Shown here: positions 1 to 8,223 of the stretch, in pieces
Numbering within the stretch: position 1 is the stretch's first letter
Layout of the letters: each line of letters starts with the position of its first letter
Source: Ruminobacter sp.
GTDB taxonomy: Bacteria; Pseudomonadota; Gammaproteobacteria; Enterobacterales; Succinivibrionaceae
NCBI GenBank assembly: GCA_017940385.1
Contig: JAGAYS010000021.1
Location: 1-47,038 of the forward strand
Length of the DNA: 47,038 nt
Direction of reading: 5' to 3'
The notes under the pieces: generated by a model
What the model was told of the DNA's origin: nothing
The model's database searches: none
Seen by the model: only the letters and a program-made list of their open reading frames with translations
Program-made: the position numbers and the translations under genes

Positions 1-59
1 CGGAGCCTGAGATGAATATAGAGTACGAGGAAGATGCTGCAACTGAAGCGGAGGATTAA
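1..59 (+). CDS. C-terminal end of an unidentified upstream protein (partial)
   Basis: An open frame enters from the left edge and ends at TAA 57-59. The visible 18 residues (EPEMNIEYEEDAATEAED) are strongly acidic. A strong terminator follows at about 175-210, which fits the end of a transcription unit. The gene is cut by the window edge, so no function can be given. Confidence 0.5.
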   Translation, partial: EPEMNIEYEEDAATEAED

Positions 60-174
60 CCACTGATAAAAATCCTCAGCATTGGAGTGCTAAGGATTTA
101 TTGATTTGCCCATAGTTACACAAAAAAGTGCAAAGAATGGGTAACTCAAAGTAAAAATTGTGTGAAAAATAGAC

Positions 175-210
175 AAAAAAGTCCGTTTTTTTCTAAAAAC
201 GGACTTTTTA
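175..210 (+). terminator. Intrinsic terminator between the upstream gene and suhB
   Basis: A near-perfect hairpin has arms built on AAGTCCGTTTTT and AAAAACGGACTT around a 3-4 base loop, with A-runs before and T-runs after. It can work in both directions, serving the plus-strand gene ending at 59 and suhB, which ends at 294 on the other strand. Confidence 0.85.
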
Positions 211-293
211 TGGAAGATTATTGATTAAATAATTTATTTAAAAAAGTGCTGAAAATGGAATTTTTTCCGGTTTCAGTAAAAATATTTATATAA

Positions 294-1097
294 TTATTTA
301 ATATTCTGCTTTTCGGCAACCGGCTTTATTTCTCTCAGAAGTGACTGAACAATGCGAGGGTTACCGCAGATTATGTTGCCTGAATTATAGATGTTTTCGC
401 CACCGCTGAAGTCGGTAACAATGGCTCCGGCTTCACGGCAGATGAGTTCACCGGCACAGAAATCCCAAGGCTTAAGGCAGAGTTCAAAATATCCGTCAAG
501 GCGACCGGCTGCTACGTATGCGAGGTCAAGGCTTGCGGTGCCGGCTCTTCTGATATCGGCACATTTACCGAATACGTTTGAGAGCATCTGCTTGTATGAA
601 ACAAGGTACTCACGGTTACGGTGAGGGAAAGAGGTTGCTATGATGGTACCGTCAAGAGTCTTTGCCTGTGCGGCACGGATACGACGACCGTTTAACTGGG
701 CACCGTCTCCCTTTGAAGCGGTGAAGAGTTCGTTTCTGATTGGATCAAAAACCACGGCAACAGTGGTAACATCCTTTATGCGAAGGCCGATGGATACGGC
801 TACGTGAGGAATGCCTTTAACAAAATTTGTTGTACCGTCAATAGGGTCAATAATCCATACATGATCAGATTCAGGGTCACCGGCTACGCCGAATTCTTCT
901 CCCTTAACGCAGTGCTTAGGGTAGCTCTTCAGCAAGATATCCTTAATAACCTTTTCACATTCACGATCTACGTTGGTTACCAGATCATTCTTGGCCTTTT
1001 CTTCGGCTGATACGTTCTGATGATCCTCGAAATTTAACGAAATAACGTTACCTGCGGCACGTGCAGCACGAACTGCAATGTTTAACATTGGATGCAT
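294..1097 (-). CDS. suhB: Inositol-1-monophosphatase SuhB
   Basis: This is a Mg2+-dependent, Li+-sensitive phosphatase of the inositol monophosphatase family. In Enterobacteria SuhB also takes part in rRNA transcription antitermination with the Nus factors. The protein is 267 residues, the usual length, and starts MHPMLNIAVRAAR as in E. coli. The metal-binding motif WIIDPIDGTTNF is at about residues 81-92 and the second metal motif PWDFCAGEL is near 209-217. The glutamate pair of the GEEFG segment (about 66-70) is kept, although E. coli has GxEESG-type spacing there. No clear Shine-Dalgarno precedes the ATG, but the start is fixed by homology. It is a single gene convergent with the upstream unit. 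Assignment is secure; phosphatase versus Nus role cannot be separated from sequence. Confidence 0.95.
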   Translation of the reverse strand: MHPMLNIAVRAARAAGNVISLNFEDHQNVSAEEKAKNDLVTNVDRECEKVIKDILLKSYPKHCVKGEEFGVAGDPESDHVWIIDPIDGTTNFVKGIPHVAVSIGLRIKDVTTVAVVFDPIRNELFTASKGDGAQLNGRRIRAAQAKTLDGTIIATSFPHRNREYLVSYKQMLSNVFGKCADIRRAGTASLDLAYVAAGRLDGYFELCLKPWDFCAGELICREAGAIVTDFSGGENIYNSGNIICGNPRIVQSLLREIKPVAEKQNIK

Positions 1098-1410
1098 AAT
1101 TTGTTTTGACTCTACTGTTTGGTTAAAGATCCTGCGGTTTACGCAACGTGAATCATTATACTTTTTTGTGAACTGTTTCGCAATAATTAAGCGGTTTCAT
1201 TTTTTGGAATGACGGACTGTAGGAGTCGTGTGTATTTTGTCCGTTCTTTGTAATGACGTGAGGTGTCGGCCGATCCCTGCTGTTAATGATAATGGAAATG
1301 TTTTTTGCGATATGTGATAAGATACGCTGAGTTTATTTCTTTCGTTGAGATCCCTCTCATCGAGCCATGTAACGGAATGTACTTCTATATATAGAGGAGA
1401 AACGCTGAAT
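1098..1410. other. Divergent intergenic region suhB / ygfB-like
   Basis: About 310 bases between two divergent genes. It is moderately AT-rich and must hold both promoters. I see no strong operator, RNA gene or long repeat in it. Confidence 0.5.
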
Positions 1411-2091
1411 ATGACGGCTAAATATGATTATGTTGCATTAAAGAACGATCTGGAAAAATATGGCAGTTCCGCGGAACCGGCCGAAGTCTACGGTTTTATC
1501 CTTGGCTTTATCTGCGGCGGCGGTAATCTGAAGAACACCACTAAGACCGGTAATTTCAAAAAGATTCTGGAACAGTTCGTTTTCTGTGATGCTTCCATTA
1601 ATGATGAACTGTTCAAGAGACTCAATATTCTGTCAGATGAAATTCTTAACGAACTGCTGGCCGGTGAAGGGATAACAATAGTCATGCCGGATGACGACGA
1701 GAAGATTGAAAACAGAATGGCATACATAAGGGAACTTGCATGTTCGTTCATGCCGGGCGTATCGGTAACCCAGAAACAGTTCAATCATCTCAGCAGGGAT
1801 CTTAATGAGTTTATTCATGATCTGGTTGATATCAGCAGAATGGATGTCGCTGTCCCGGTTGCGGGTGAGTCTGATGATGCAGTGGAAGAGGATCTGCTGG
1901 TGCTTTCCGATCATCTCGGAGTAGGGGCTCAGATCTGTTTCGAGGAATGTGCGGCCAAACTGTATCCTAAGGCCGGCGGGGATTTCATCATCGAGGATGA
2001 AGGTTCTCCGGTGAAATTATCAGCTGAACGTGAGGAAGCCCATGCCCGTGAGGAGAACTACTGGGCCAGCAGGACCAAAGGTGAAAATTAA
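1411..2091 (+). CDS. YgfB/YecA (UPF0149) family protein
   Basis: The protein is 226 residues from the ATG at 1411, chosen because GAGGAG lies 11 bases upstream and the longer reading (from 1345) adds residues with no family character. It shows the UPF0149 pattern: an N-terminal helical AEVYGFILGFICGGG segment near residues 25-40, then a central FNHLSRDLNEFIHDL block, and an acidic C-terminal half with VGAQICFEECA. Family members are small cytoplasmic helical proteins. In Pseudomonas YgfB has been linked to regulation of cell-wall recycling genes, and other members carry a C-terminal SEC-C zinc motif, which is absent here. It is somewhat longer than typical YgfB (about 190 residues), mainly by inserts. 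It stands alone, not beside pepP/ubiH as in E. coli. Confidence 0.7.
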   Translation: MTAKYDYVALKNDLEKYGSSAEPAEVYGFILGFICGGGNLKNTTKTGNFKKILEQFVFCDASINDELFKRLNILSDEILNELLAGEGITIVMPDDDEKIENRMAYIRELACSFMPGVSVTQKQFNHLSRDLNEFIHDLVDISRMDVAVPVAGESDDAVEEDLLVLSDHLGVGAQICFEECAAKLYPKAGGDFIIEDEGSPVKLSAEREEAHAREENYWASRTKGEN

Positions 2092-2398
2092 ACGGTAAAT
2101 AAACTGTAAACCCATCGTTAATGAATTAATTTTTTTTATGCTGTCGGGAAAGAATATTTTTATATTACGGTTAAAATGTGATATATTGCACAATCATGAC
2201 GGCGTTTAAAATCACGGAAAGTGACTTTTCGGAAGATGAAAGCGTCACAGGCGGCAATACTGAAATTACATTGATGTTTTTTAATCTTGTTCAGTGGTTT
2301 CGGGAGAATGCGAAAGCAGACCTGCCGGTCAGGTTTCGTAAAATGACTGCCGATATATTTTTAACATAAGTTCTGAAAATTTGATTTAAGGATTTGAT
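2092..2398 (+). promoter_or_regulatory. Leader and probable promoter region of pgm
   Basis: About 300 bases with no convincing gene. A 63-codon frame (2178-2369) exists but has no family likeness and starts inside the CRP-like site, so I treat the stretch as a regulatory leader. An AAGGA ribosome site lies at about 2388-2392, six bases before the pgm ATG. Confidence 0.5.
2177..2192 (+). promoter_or_regulatory. CRP-like operator upstream of pgm
   Basis: TGTGA TATATT GCACA matches the E. coli CRP core TGTGA-N6-TCACA at 9 of 10 positions and sits in an AT-rich context about 215 bases before the pgm start. A perfect CRP core also precedes glgP, which makes a shared catabolite control of the two sugar-phosphate genes likely. 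Inferred from sequence only. Confidence 0.5.
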
Positions 2399-4048
2399 AT
2401 GGCTCTGCATCCACATGCCGGTAAACCAGCCAGACTGGAAGATCTTACTAACATCCCTCGTTTAATGGCTTCATATTATGCAAACAAGCCTGATATGAGC
2501 AAGCCTGAACAGAGAGTGGCATTCGGTACTTCAGGTCATCGCGGCAGTTCCTTAACTTCCGCTTTCACTGAATCACACATCCTTGCCATCAGCCAGGCTA
2601 TCGTTGAATACCGCAACAAGGAAGGCGTAACCGGTCCTATTTTTGTAGGTATGGATACTCACGCACTGTCTGAGGCTGCTCTGATTACCGCAGTTGAAGT
2701 ACTTGCTGCCAACGGTTGTCAGGTAAGACTTGAGAAGGATTTCGGATATACTCCTACCCCGGTTGTTTCTCACAGCATTCTTACATACAATGAAGGCAGA
2801 ACTTCAGATCTTGCCGACGGTATCGTAATCACTCCGTCACACAATCCTCCTACAGACGGTGGTTTTAAGTACAATCCTACCAACGGCGGTCCTGCAGACA
2901 CCACCATTACCAAGTGGGTGGAAAACCGTGCAAACGAAATTCTCGAAAACGGCCTCAAGGATGTTAAGAGAGTAGATTTTCAGAAGGCTCTGACACTTGC
3001 CAACGTTCAGCAGGTGGATATGAGACAGCCTTATGTTGATGATCTCATCAATATTATTGACATTGAAGCCATTAAGAAGGCTGGCATCAAGATTGGTGTC
3101 GATCCTTTAGGCGGTTCAGGCGTTTACTACTGGGACGTTATCGCTAAGACCTATGGCCTTAACATTGAGGTTGTTAACTACAAGGTTGATCCAACTTTCA
3201 GTTTCATGACTCTTGACCGCGACGGCAAGATTCGTATGGACTGTTCAAGTCCTTATGCCATGGCAAGTCTCATCAGCCACAAGGATCGTTTTGACATTGC
3301 TGTTGCCAACGACCCGGATTATGACAGACACGGTATCGTGTGCAAGAGCGGCCTGATGAATCCTAACCATTATCTTGCAGTTGCAATTCAGTACCTCTTT
3401 ACCCATCGTGAAGGCTGGAGCAAAGATGCCGCTGTAGGTAAGACTCTTGTTTCTTCTTCAATTATCGACAGAGTCGTAAAAGGCATCGGTCGAGATCTTA
3501 AGGAAGTTCCTGTAGGATTCAAGTGGTTTGTTGACGGTCTCTACACCGGTACCTACGGTTTCGGCGGTGAAGAATCAGCAGGTGCTTCATTCCTTCGTAA
3601 GAACGGCAAGGTATGGACCACCGACAAGGATGGTATCATCATGTGTCTTCTTGCTGCTGAAATTCTTGCTGTTACCGGTAAGGATCCTCAGACCCTTTAC
3701 AATGAAATCAAGGAAAAGTACGGCGATCCTATTTACAACCGTGTTGATGCTCCTGCAAATACCCAGCAGAAGGCTGTTCTGTCAAAGCTGGATCCGGCTC
3801 TTGTTGAAGCTTCAACCCTCGCAGGTGAACCAATTATCGCCAAGCTTACCGCTGCCCCTGGCAACGGTGCCGCTATCGGCGGTCTCAAAGTTGTAACCGA
3901 GAACGGCTGGTTTGCTGCAAGACCTAGCGGTACTGAATCCATCTACAAGATCTATATGGAAAGCTTCAAGAGTGAAGAACACTTAAAGCAGATCCAGAAG
4001 GAAGCTCAGGAAATCGTATCCGCAGCTTTGGCCAAGGCCGGCGTATAA
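2399..4048 (+). CDS. pgm: Phosphoglucomutase (alpha-D-glucose)
   Basis: It interconverts glucose 1-phosphate and glucose 6-phosphate, linking glycogen breakdown and sugar-nucleotide synthesis to glycolysis. The 549-residue protein matches E. coli Pgm (546) throughout. The four active-site loops are present in order: phosphoserine loop TPSHNPP (about 146-152), metal loop DPDYDRHG (about 305-312), sugar-binding GEESAGASF (about 391-399), and the phosphate-binding RPSGTES (about 514-520). The N-terminal FGTSGHRGS motif is intact. A CRP-like site lies upstream and a strong terminator follows, so it appears monocistronic, just ahead of glgP, whose product glucose 1-phosphate is its substrate. Codon choice is strongly biased, which suggests high expression. 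Confidence 0.97.
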   Translation: MALHPHAGKPARLEDLTNIPRLMASYYANKPDMSKPEQRVAFGTSGHRGSSLTSAFTESHILAISQAIVEYRNKEGVTGPIFVGMDTHALSEAALITAVEVLAANGCQVRLEKDFGYTPTPVVSHSILTYNEGRTSDLADGIVITPSHNPPTDGGFKYNPTNGGPADTTITKWVENRANEILENGLKDVKRVDFQKALTLANVQQVDMRQPYVDDLINIIDIEAIKKAGIKIGVDPLGGSGVYYWDVIAKTYGLNIEVVNYKVDPTFSFMTLDRDGKIRMDCSSPYAMASLISHKDRFDIAVANDPDYDRHGIVCKSGLMNPNHYLAVAIQYLFTHREGWSKDAAVGKTLVSSSIIDRVVKGIGRDLKEVPVGFKWFVDGLYTGTYGFGGEESAGASFLRKNGKVWTTDKDGIIMCLLAAEILAVTGKDPQTLYNEIKEKYGDPIYNRVDAPANTQQKAVLSKLDPALVEASTLAGEPIIAKLTAAPGNGAAIGGLKVVTENGWFAARPSGTESIYKIYMESFKSEEHLKQIQKEAQEIVSAALAKAGV

Positions 4049-4094
4049 TTCTGTTTCATCCGTGTCTTTTGATGCGGATGGTCAGTGATTAGAG

Positions 4095-4131
4095 AAAAAG
4101 GCGTGACTCATCAGAGAGTTACGCCTTTTTT
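4095..4131 (+). terminator. Intrinsic terminator of pgm
   Basis: AAAAAGGCGTGACTC pairs with GAGTTACGCCTTTTT (one mismatch) around a six-base loop and is followed by a T-run. It lies 46 bases after the pgm stop. Confidence 0.9.
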
Positions 4132-4421
4132 AATGGATATCGTGTGCTGATTTACGGCTCGATGTTACAGAGAACGGTAAATAAAGAACATGTCGGTTCC
4201 GGGAGATGGAGACTTAACCGTATCCATAATACAGGGATTGGTTACAGTTTTTATTATATAGGTAAAAACGACATGGCATTAACCGTAAGATGTCTTTTCT
4301 ATTAATATAGGAAATCAGTGTCTGAAGGATGGTGATTCCTGTCATGCCGCCGTAACCTGAGTAATAAAAAATAGTCAAAATATCATCCGGAAAGAGGTGA
4401 ATTGCCCGATTAACCATAAAA

Positions 4422-4437
4422 TGTGATACAAATCACA
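4422..4437 (+). promoter_or_regulatory. Perfect CRP-type operator upstream of glgP
   Basis: TGTGA TACAAA TCACA matches the core CRP consensus at all ten defined positions. The flanks (AAA before, TAAA after) also fit. It lies about 165 bases upstream of the start point predicted from the FNR box, so it may act from a distance or serve a second promoter. Confidence 0.75.
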
Positions 4438-4545
4438 TAAAATTAAATTGTTAATAAAGTTTAAAAATTGCGTATTTTTAAAATGAGTGTGAAAACATTT
4501 TCTTTTGAAAAATTTTGATACATAACCCACATATTTGTACTAAAA

Positions 4546-4559
4546 TTGATTTAGATCAA
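4546..4559 (+). promoter_or_regulatory. Perfect FNR box upstream of glgP
   Basis: TTGAT TTAG ATCAA matches the FNR consensus at all ten defined bases. If TAACAT at 4582-4587 is the -10 element, the box centre (4552.5) falls near -41.5, the class II activator position. This supports anaerobic activation of glycogen phosphorylase. Confidence 0.75.
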
Positions 4560-4688
4560 AAAATATTAGACGTTCATTGGCTAACATACATATCGTGGTT
4601 ATATTTATACGATATGGACGTATCTCTTATATCTTATGGATGTAAATTGGAGCTCGGTTAATTTCGAGTAGAATAGGAATAGTAATTT

Positions 4689-7211
4689 ATGGCAAATAAA
4701 AAGGCAGCATCTGCTGCAACTGCTTCATCATTTGATTCAGCATCATTAAATTATACCAAGGAAGATTTCAAGGCTAAGATTCTTCATCATCTTCACTCTA
4801 CCCTTGGTACCAGCGAAAACAAGGCTACTTCACAGTCATGGTGGAAGGCTACCTGTGCAGCTGTTAATGAATTGGTTTACGAACGTCTTACTCAGACTCA
4901 GCAGACCCACGCAAACAAAGATACCAGAGCTGTACACTATCTTTCAGCTGAATTCCTGATGGGCCGTTTAACTGCTAACAACCTTCACAATCTGCACTTA
5001 TTCGATGTATGTGCCGATGCATTAAGGGATCTCAACATCAATCTTACCGATTTATGTGAAGAAGAACCGGACATGGCACTCGGTAACGGTGGTTTAGGTC
5101 GTCTTGCAGCTTGCTTTATCGACTCTCTCGCTACATTAAATCTTCCTGCATTAGGTTACGGTATTCACTACGAAAACGGTCTTTTCCGTCAGGAAATCCA
5201 TAACGGCCGTCAGATCGAACGTCCTGATTCATGGCGTGAATACGGCAACCCATGGGAAATCTGCCGTCCTGAATCAATTCAGGAAGTTGCCCTTGGCGGT
5301 TATGTAGAAACTATCTACTCTGAAAAGGATGGCTCACTCAAGAAGGTATGGCATCCTGCTGAAAAGATTAAAGGTGTGCCTTGGGATATCCCTGTAGTAG
5401 GTTACAACGGTACTACCGTAAATATTTTACGTCTGTGGGAATCAAGAGCTCCAGAATCATTTGACTGGGACGTATTCAATGCAGGCGGTTATGTTGACGC
5501 TCAGGCTGAAAAGGCAAGAGCAGAAACCATCTCCAAGGTTTTATATCCAAACGATTCTACCGAAGCAGGTAAGATCCTCCGTCTTGTTCAGCAGTACTTC
5601 TTCTCTGCATGTTCATTAAAGGATATCTTAAGACGTTACAAGCGTGCTCATACTCTTAAGAGCGGTGCTGTTGACTTCTCTGAATTCGCTAAGAAGATTG
5701 CAGTACAGCTGAACGATACTCACCCAACCATTGCAATCCCAGAATTAATGAGAATTTTCGTGGATGAAGAAGGTTTAGGCTGGGAAGAAGCTTGGAATAT
5801 CTGCTACAACGTATTCTCTTACACCAACCACACCCTGTTACCAGAAGCACTTGAAAAGTGGCCTGTATACATCTTCGAAAGAGTATTACCACGTCACCTC
5901 GAAATCATCTATGAAATCAACCGTCGCTTCCTCGAAGGTGAATGCGAACGAGTATTCCCAGGCAATGATTTCATCAAGGCTAAGCTTTCTCTTATCGAAG
6001 AAGGCGCTACCCGCATGGTTCGCATGGGCAACCTCTGCGTAGTTGGTTCACACAAGGTTAACGGTGTTGCTGCAATCCACTCTAAGCTTGTTAAGGAAGA
6101 CCTCTTCCCTGAATACGCTCAGATTTGGAACGACAAGTTCTGCAACGTAACCAACGGTGTTACCCCACGTCGCTGGATGCTTTCATGTAACCCTGAACTT
6201 GCTAAGCTCTACACTGAAACCTTAGGTTCAGATGAATGGGTAACCAAGCTCGACAAGTTAAAGGATCTCAAGAAGTTTGCTGATAACGCTGATTTCCAGA
6301 AGAAGTTTATGGCAATCAAGCACGCTAACAAGGTTAAGCTTGCTGCCGTAATCAAGGCTGAAACCGGTATTGAAGTTGATCCTAACGCATTATTCGATAT
6401 TCAGATCAAGCGTTTACACGAATACAAGCGTCAGCAGCTCAACTTACTGTACATCCTTGCCTTATACCGTCGTGTTCTCGAAAACCCAGATCTCGAAATG
6501 ACTCCTCATGTATTCATTTTCGGTTCTAAGGCTGCTCCTGGCTACAAGATGGCTAAGGACATTATCTATGCTATCAACAAGGTTGGCGAACGCATTAACA
6601 ACGATACCCGCATCAAGGGTAAGATCAAGGTTGTATTCATGCCTAACTACCGTGTATCTTTAGCTGAAAAGTTAATTCCTGCAGCTGATGTATCTCAGCA
6701 GATTTCTACTGCCGGTTACGAAGCATCAGGTACCGGTAACATGAAGCTTGCCATGAACGGTGCAATCACCCTCGGTACCATGGACGGCGCTAACATCGAA
6801 ATCGTTGAAGAAGCCGGTAAGGAAAACAACGCAATCTTCGGTTTATCCGTAGATGAAGTTAAGTCTGTTAAGGCTAACGGTTACAATCCATGGGATTACT
6901 ACAACCGTGACCACGAAATCAAGAAGGCTCTTGACTGGTTAGACAGTGATTACTTCACTCCTGGCTTCCCTGGTGAATTATCAGGTATCAAGCGTGCTTT
7001 ACTTGAAGGCGGTGACACTTACCTCGCATTAGCTGACTTCAGATCTTACTCAGACGCTCATGCACGTCTTGAAAAGATGTACGCTAATAAGAAGGGTTGG
7101 GCTAAGTCTGCAATTCTTAACTCAATCACCATGGGTAAGTTCAACTCTGACCGTTCAATTCAGGATTACGTAGATCAGGTTTGGAGTCTCGAAACCTGTC
7201 TGGTTAAGTAA
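4689..7211 (+). CDS. glgP: Glycogen/starch/alpha-glucan phosphorylase
   Basis: It is a pyridoxal-phosphate enzyme that releases glucose 1-phosphate from the non-reducing ends of glycogen or maltodextrin. The 840-residue protein has the family core AVHYLSAEFLMGR (about 80-92), NGGLGRLAACF (about 131-141), QLNDTHP (about 338-344), and the cofactor-binding lysine K686 within EASGTGNMKLAMNGA. It is slightly longer than E. coli GlgP/MalP because of a polar Ala/Ser-rich N-terminus of about 25 residues. No regulatory phosphorylation segment of the eukaryotic type is visible. GlgP versus MalP cannot be decided safely from sequence. Codon use is very strongly biased, more than in most neighbours, which suggests an abundant protein. 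It is monocistronic, with CRP and FNR sites upstream and a strong terminator downstream. Confidence 0.95.
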   Translation: MANKKAASAATASSFDSASLNYTKEDFKAKILHHLHSTLGTSENKATSQSWWKATCAAVNELVYERLTQTQQTHANKDTRAVHYLSAEFLMGRLTANNLHNLHLFDVCADALRDLNINLTDLCEEEPDMALGNGGLGRLAACFIDSLATLNLPALGYGIHYENGLFRQEIHNGRQIERPDSWREYGNPWEICRPESIQEVALGGYVETIYSEKDGSLKKVWHPAEKIKGVPWDIPVVGYNGTTVNILRLWESRAPESFDWDVFNAGGYVDAQAEKARAETISKVLYPNDSTEAGKILRLVQQYFFSACSLKDILRRYKRAHTLKSGAVDFSEFAKKIAVQLNDTHPTIAIPELMRIFVDEEGLGWEEAWNICYNVFSYTNHTLLPEALEKWPVYIFERVLPRHLEIIYEINRRFLEGECERVFPGNDFIKAKLSLIEEGATRMVRMGNLCVVGSHKVNGVAAIHSKLVKEDLFPEYAQIWNDKFCNVTNGVTPRRWMLSCNPELAKLYTETLGSDEWVTKLDKLKDLKKFADNADFQKKFMAIKHANKVKLAAVIKAETGIEVDPNALFDIQIKRLHEYKRQQLNLLYILALYRRVLENPDLEMTPHVFIFGSKAAPGYKMAKDIIYAINKVGERINNDTRIKGKIKVVFMPNYRVSLAEKLIPAADVSQQISTAGYEASGTGNMKLAMNGAITLGTMDGANIEIVEEAGKENNAIFGLSVDEVKSVKANGYNPWDYYNRDHEIKKALDWLDSDYFTPGFPGELSGIKRALLEGGDTYLALADFRSYSDAHARLEKMYANKKGWAKSAILNSITMGKFNSDRSIQDYVDQVWSLETCLVK

Positions 7212-7243
7212 TCTGAATTAAGTTCAGTAAGTAAAATTTAACG

Positions 7244-7274
7244 AAAGGGCAACACGATGTGTTGCCCTTTTTTT
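7244..7274 (+). terminator. Intrinsic terminator of glgP
   Basis: AAAGGGCAACAC pairs perfectly with GTGTTGCCCTTT around the loop GAT, followed by a long T-run. It starts 32 bases after the stop. Confidence 0.95.
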
Positions 7275-7415
7275 CGCTTTGTATGTTTGTTTGCGGCTTC
7301 CATGAGATTGTCATTGCTGATGAATGGCGAATAAATCATTACAATTGTGAACTTTATGTTAAGATTGTTGTTCTTAGGTTCGGAATGTCATCAAAATATG
7401 TTTGAGGAGAAACGT

Positions 7416-8045
7416 ATGTTTTTCAGTGATTACTTGAATGTGCGCATATGTGTTCTGTCTGCCGTGTTCATGCTGTGTTCATCATGTTCAGTAACGTCGT
7501 CGTCCCAGTCCGTGCAGGTGAGACAAGGTTCTGATTCAGGTATTACGGAAAACCTATCCCAAAAGATAAAAGTCAGAGTTATTAATGGAAAAGGGGAAGT
7601 TACCGACGAGTTTACCGGAGACAGGACTATTACGGTAAATGCCTTGGGAGGGCAGGCTTACCAAATCGAGCTTAAGGCGGCTGATGAAATGGCGGATAAG
7701 TGCATTTACGGCAAAACGGAACTTAAACCTGAAAAAAAAATAGATACCGATAAACTTCCTGCCGGATTCTTAGGGAATAAAGTGCTTGAGGATGTTCCTC
7801 GATGGGTTGATTATTCACCAGTATCTTTTTCAACTACGTCGACAGCTTATCCGACTATTTTGGTTTTATCTCCAACTGATGTTACCGTTAACATGTTTTG
7901 GAATTACTACGATTATCCCGATACCGTTTCATATTATCCAAAAATACACGAAACCGATGAATGTATGAAATGGCTTAAAGAATCAGGTTATGGTGACGGC
8001 AAAACTAATCAAAGTCCGGAGAATGTTAGCTCTTCGGCCCCCTGA
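7416..8045 (+). CDS. Predicted exported protein, possibly a lipoprotein; function unknown
   Basis: The ATG at 7416 is chosen because GAGGAG lies six bases upstream; the open frame extends further upstream without a ribosome site. The protein is 209 residues. A hydrophobic N-terminus (VCVLSAVFMLC-like, about residues 9-22) ends in CSSC, which resembles a lipobox although the -3 position is Cys rather than Leu. After the signal comes a Ser/Gln-rich linker and a beta-rich domain containing ALGGQAYQIEL and FWNYYDYPD. I do not recognise the family. The end is suspicious: the stop follows a run of five C (8038-8042). One extra C would read on for about 36 residues in a frame that repeats the NVSSS peptide as NVNSS, ending at 8152. 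So it may be truncated, phase-variable or affected by a sequencing indel. Confidence 0.65.
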   Translation: MFFSDYLNVRICVLSAVFMLCSSCSVTSSSQSVQVRQGSDSGITENLSQKIKVRVINGKGEVTDEFTGDRTITVNALGGQAYQIELKAADEMADKCIYGKTELKPEKKIDTDKLPAGFLGNKVLEDVPRWVDYSPVSFSTTSTAYPTILVLSPTDVTVNMFWNYYDYPDTVSYYPKIHETDECMKWLKESGYGDGKTNQSPENVSSSAP

Positions 8046-8152
8046 AGAATGTTAACTCTTCGGAAACCACGGAGACTGGTGACGATCTTCGGTATGGCGG
8101 CATTTGTGGCAAAACATGTGCTGTCAGAAGAATAACTGAAAACGGAAAATAA
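8046..8152 (+). pseudogene. Likely frameshifted tail of the preceding exported protein
   Basis: Directly after the stop the +2 frame is open to TAA 8150-8152 and would encode a Ser/Thr/Glu-rich tail ending in a Cys-containing segment (GGICGKTC). Its first bases, AATGTTAACTCTTCGG, repeat AATGTTAGCTCTTCGG found just before the C-tract, so the segment looks like a continuation of the same coding repeat. Adding one C at 8038-8042 would join the two frames. Inference from sequence only. Confidence 0.4.
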
Positions 8153-8175
8153 CTGTCGTTTTTGTTAAGACTGGA

Positions 8176-8203
8176 AAGGGAGCTGTGATTTCACAGCTCC
8201 CTT
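8176..8203. terminator. Bidirectional terminator between convergent genes
   Basis: AAGGGAGCTGTGA pairs perfectly with TCACAGCTCCCTT across a two-base centre. It lies between the plus-strand exported protein and the minus-strand large protein, whose stop is at 8224. T-runs are short on both sides. Confidence 0.75.
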
Positions 8204-8223
8204 CAGTTTAGTGGAGAAAACGT

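Larger units (their letters stand above)
4132..4688 (+). promoter_or_regulatory. Long regulatory leader of glgP
   Basis: About 550 gene-free, AT-rich bases. It carries a perfect CRP core (4422-4437), a perfect FNR box (4546-4559) and a candidate -10 hexamer TAACAT at 4582-4587. The ribosome site AGGA is about 11 bases before the ATG. A minus-strand frame at 4214-4417 has no protein-like features. Confidence 0.7.

Noticed and set aside
2178-2369. 63-codon plus-strand frame before pgm
   Set aside because: It has no ribosome site, begins within the CRP-like site and shows no protein-like pattern.
4214-4417. 67-codon minus-strand frame in the glgP leader
   Set aside because: AT-rich, without ribosome site or recognisable features, in an obvious regulatory region.
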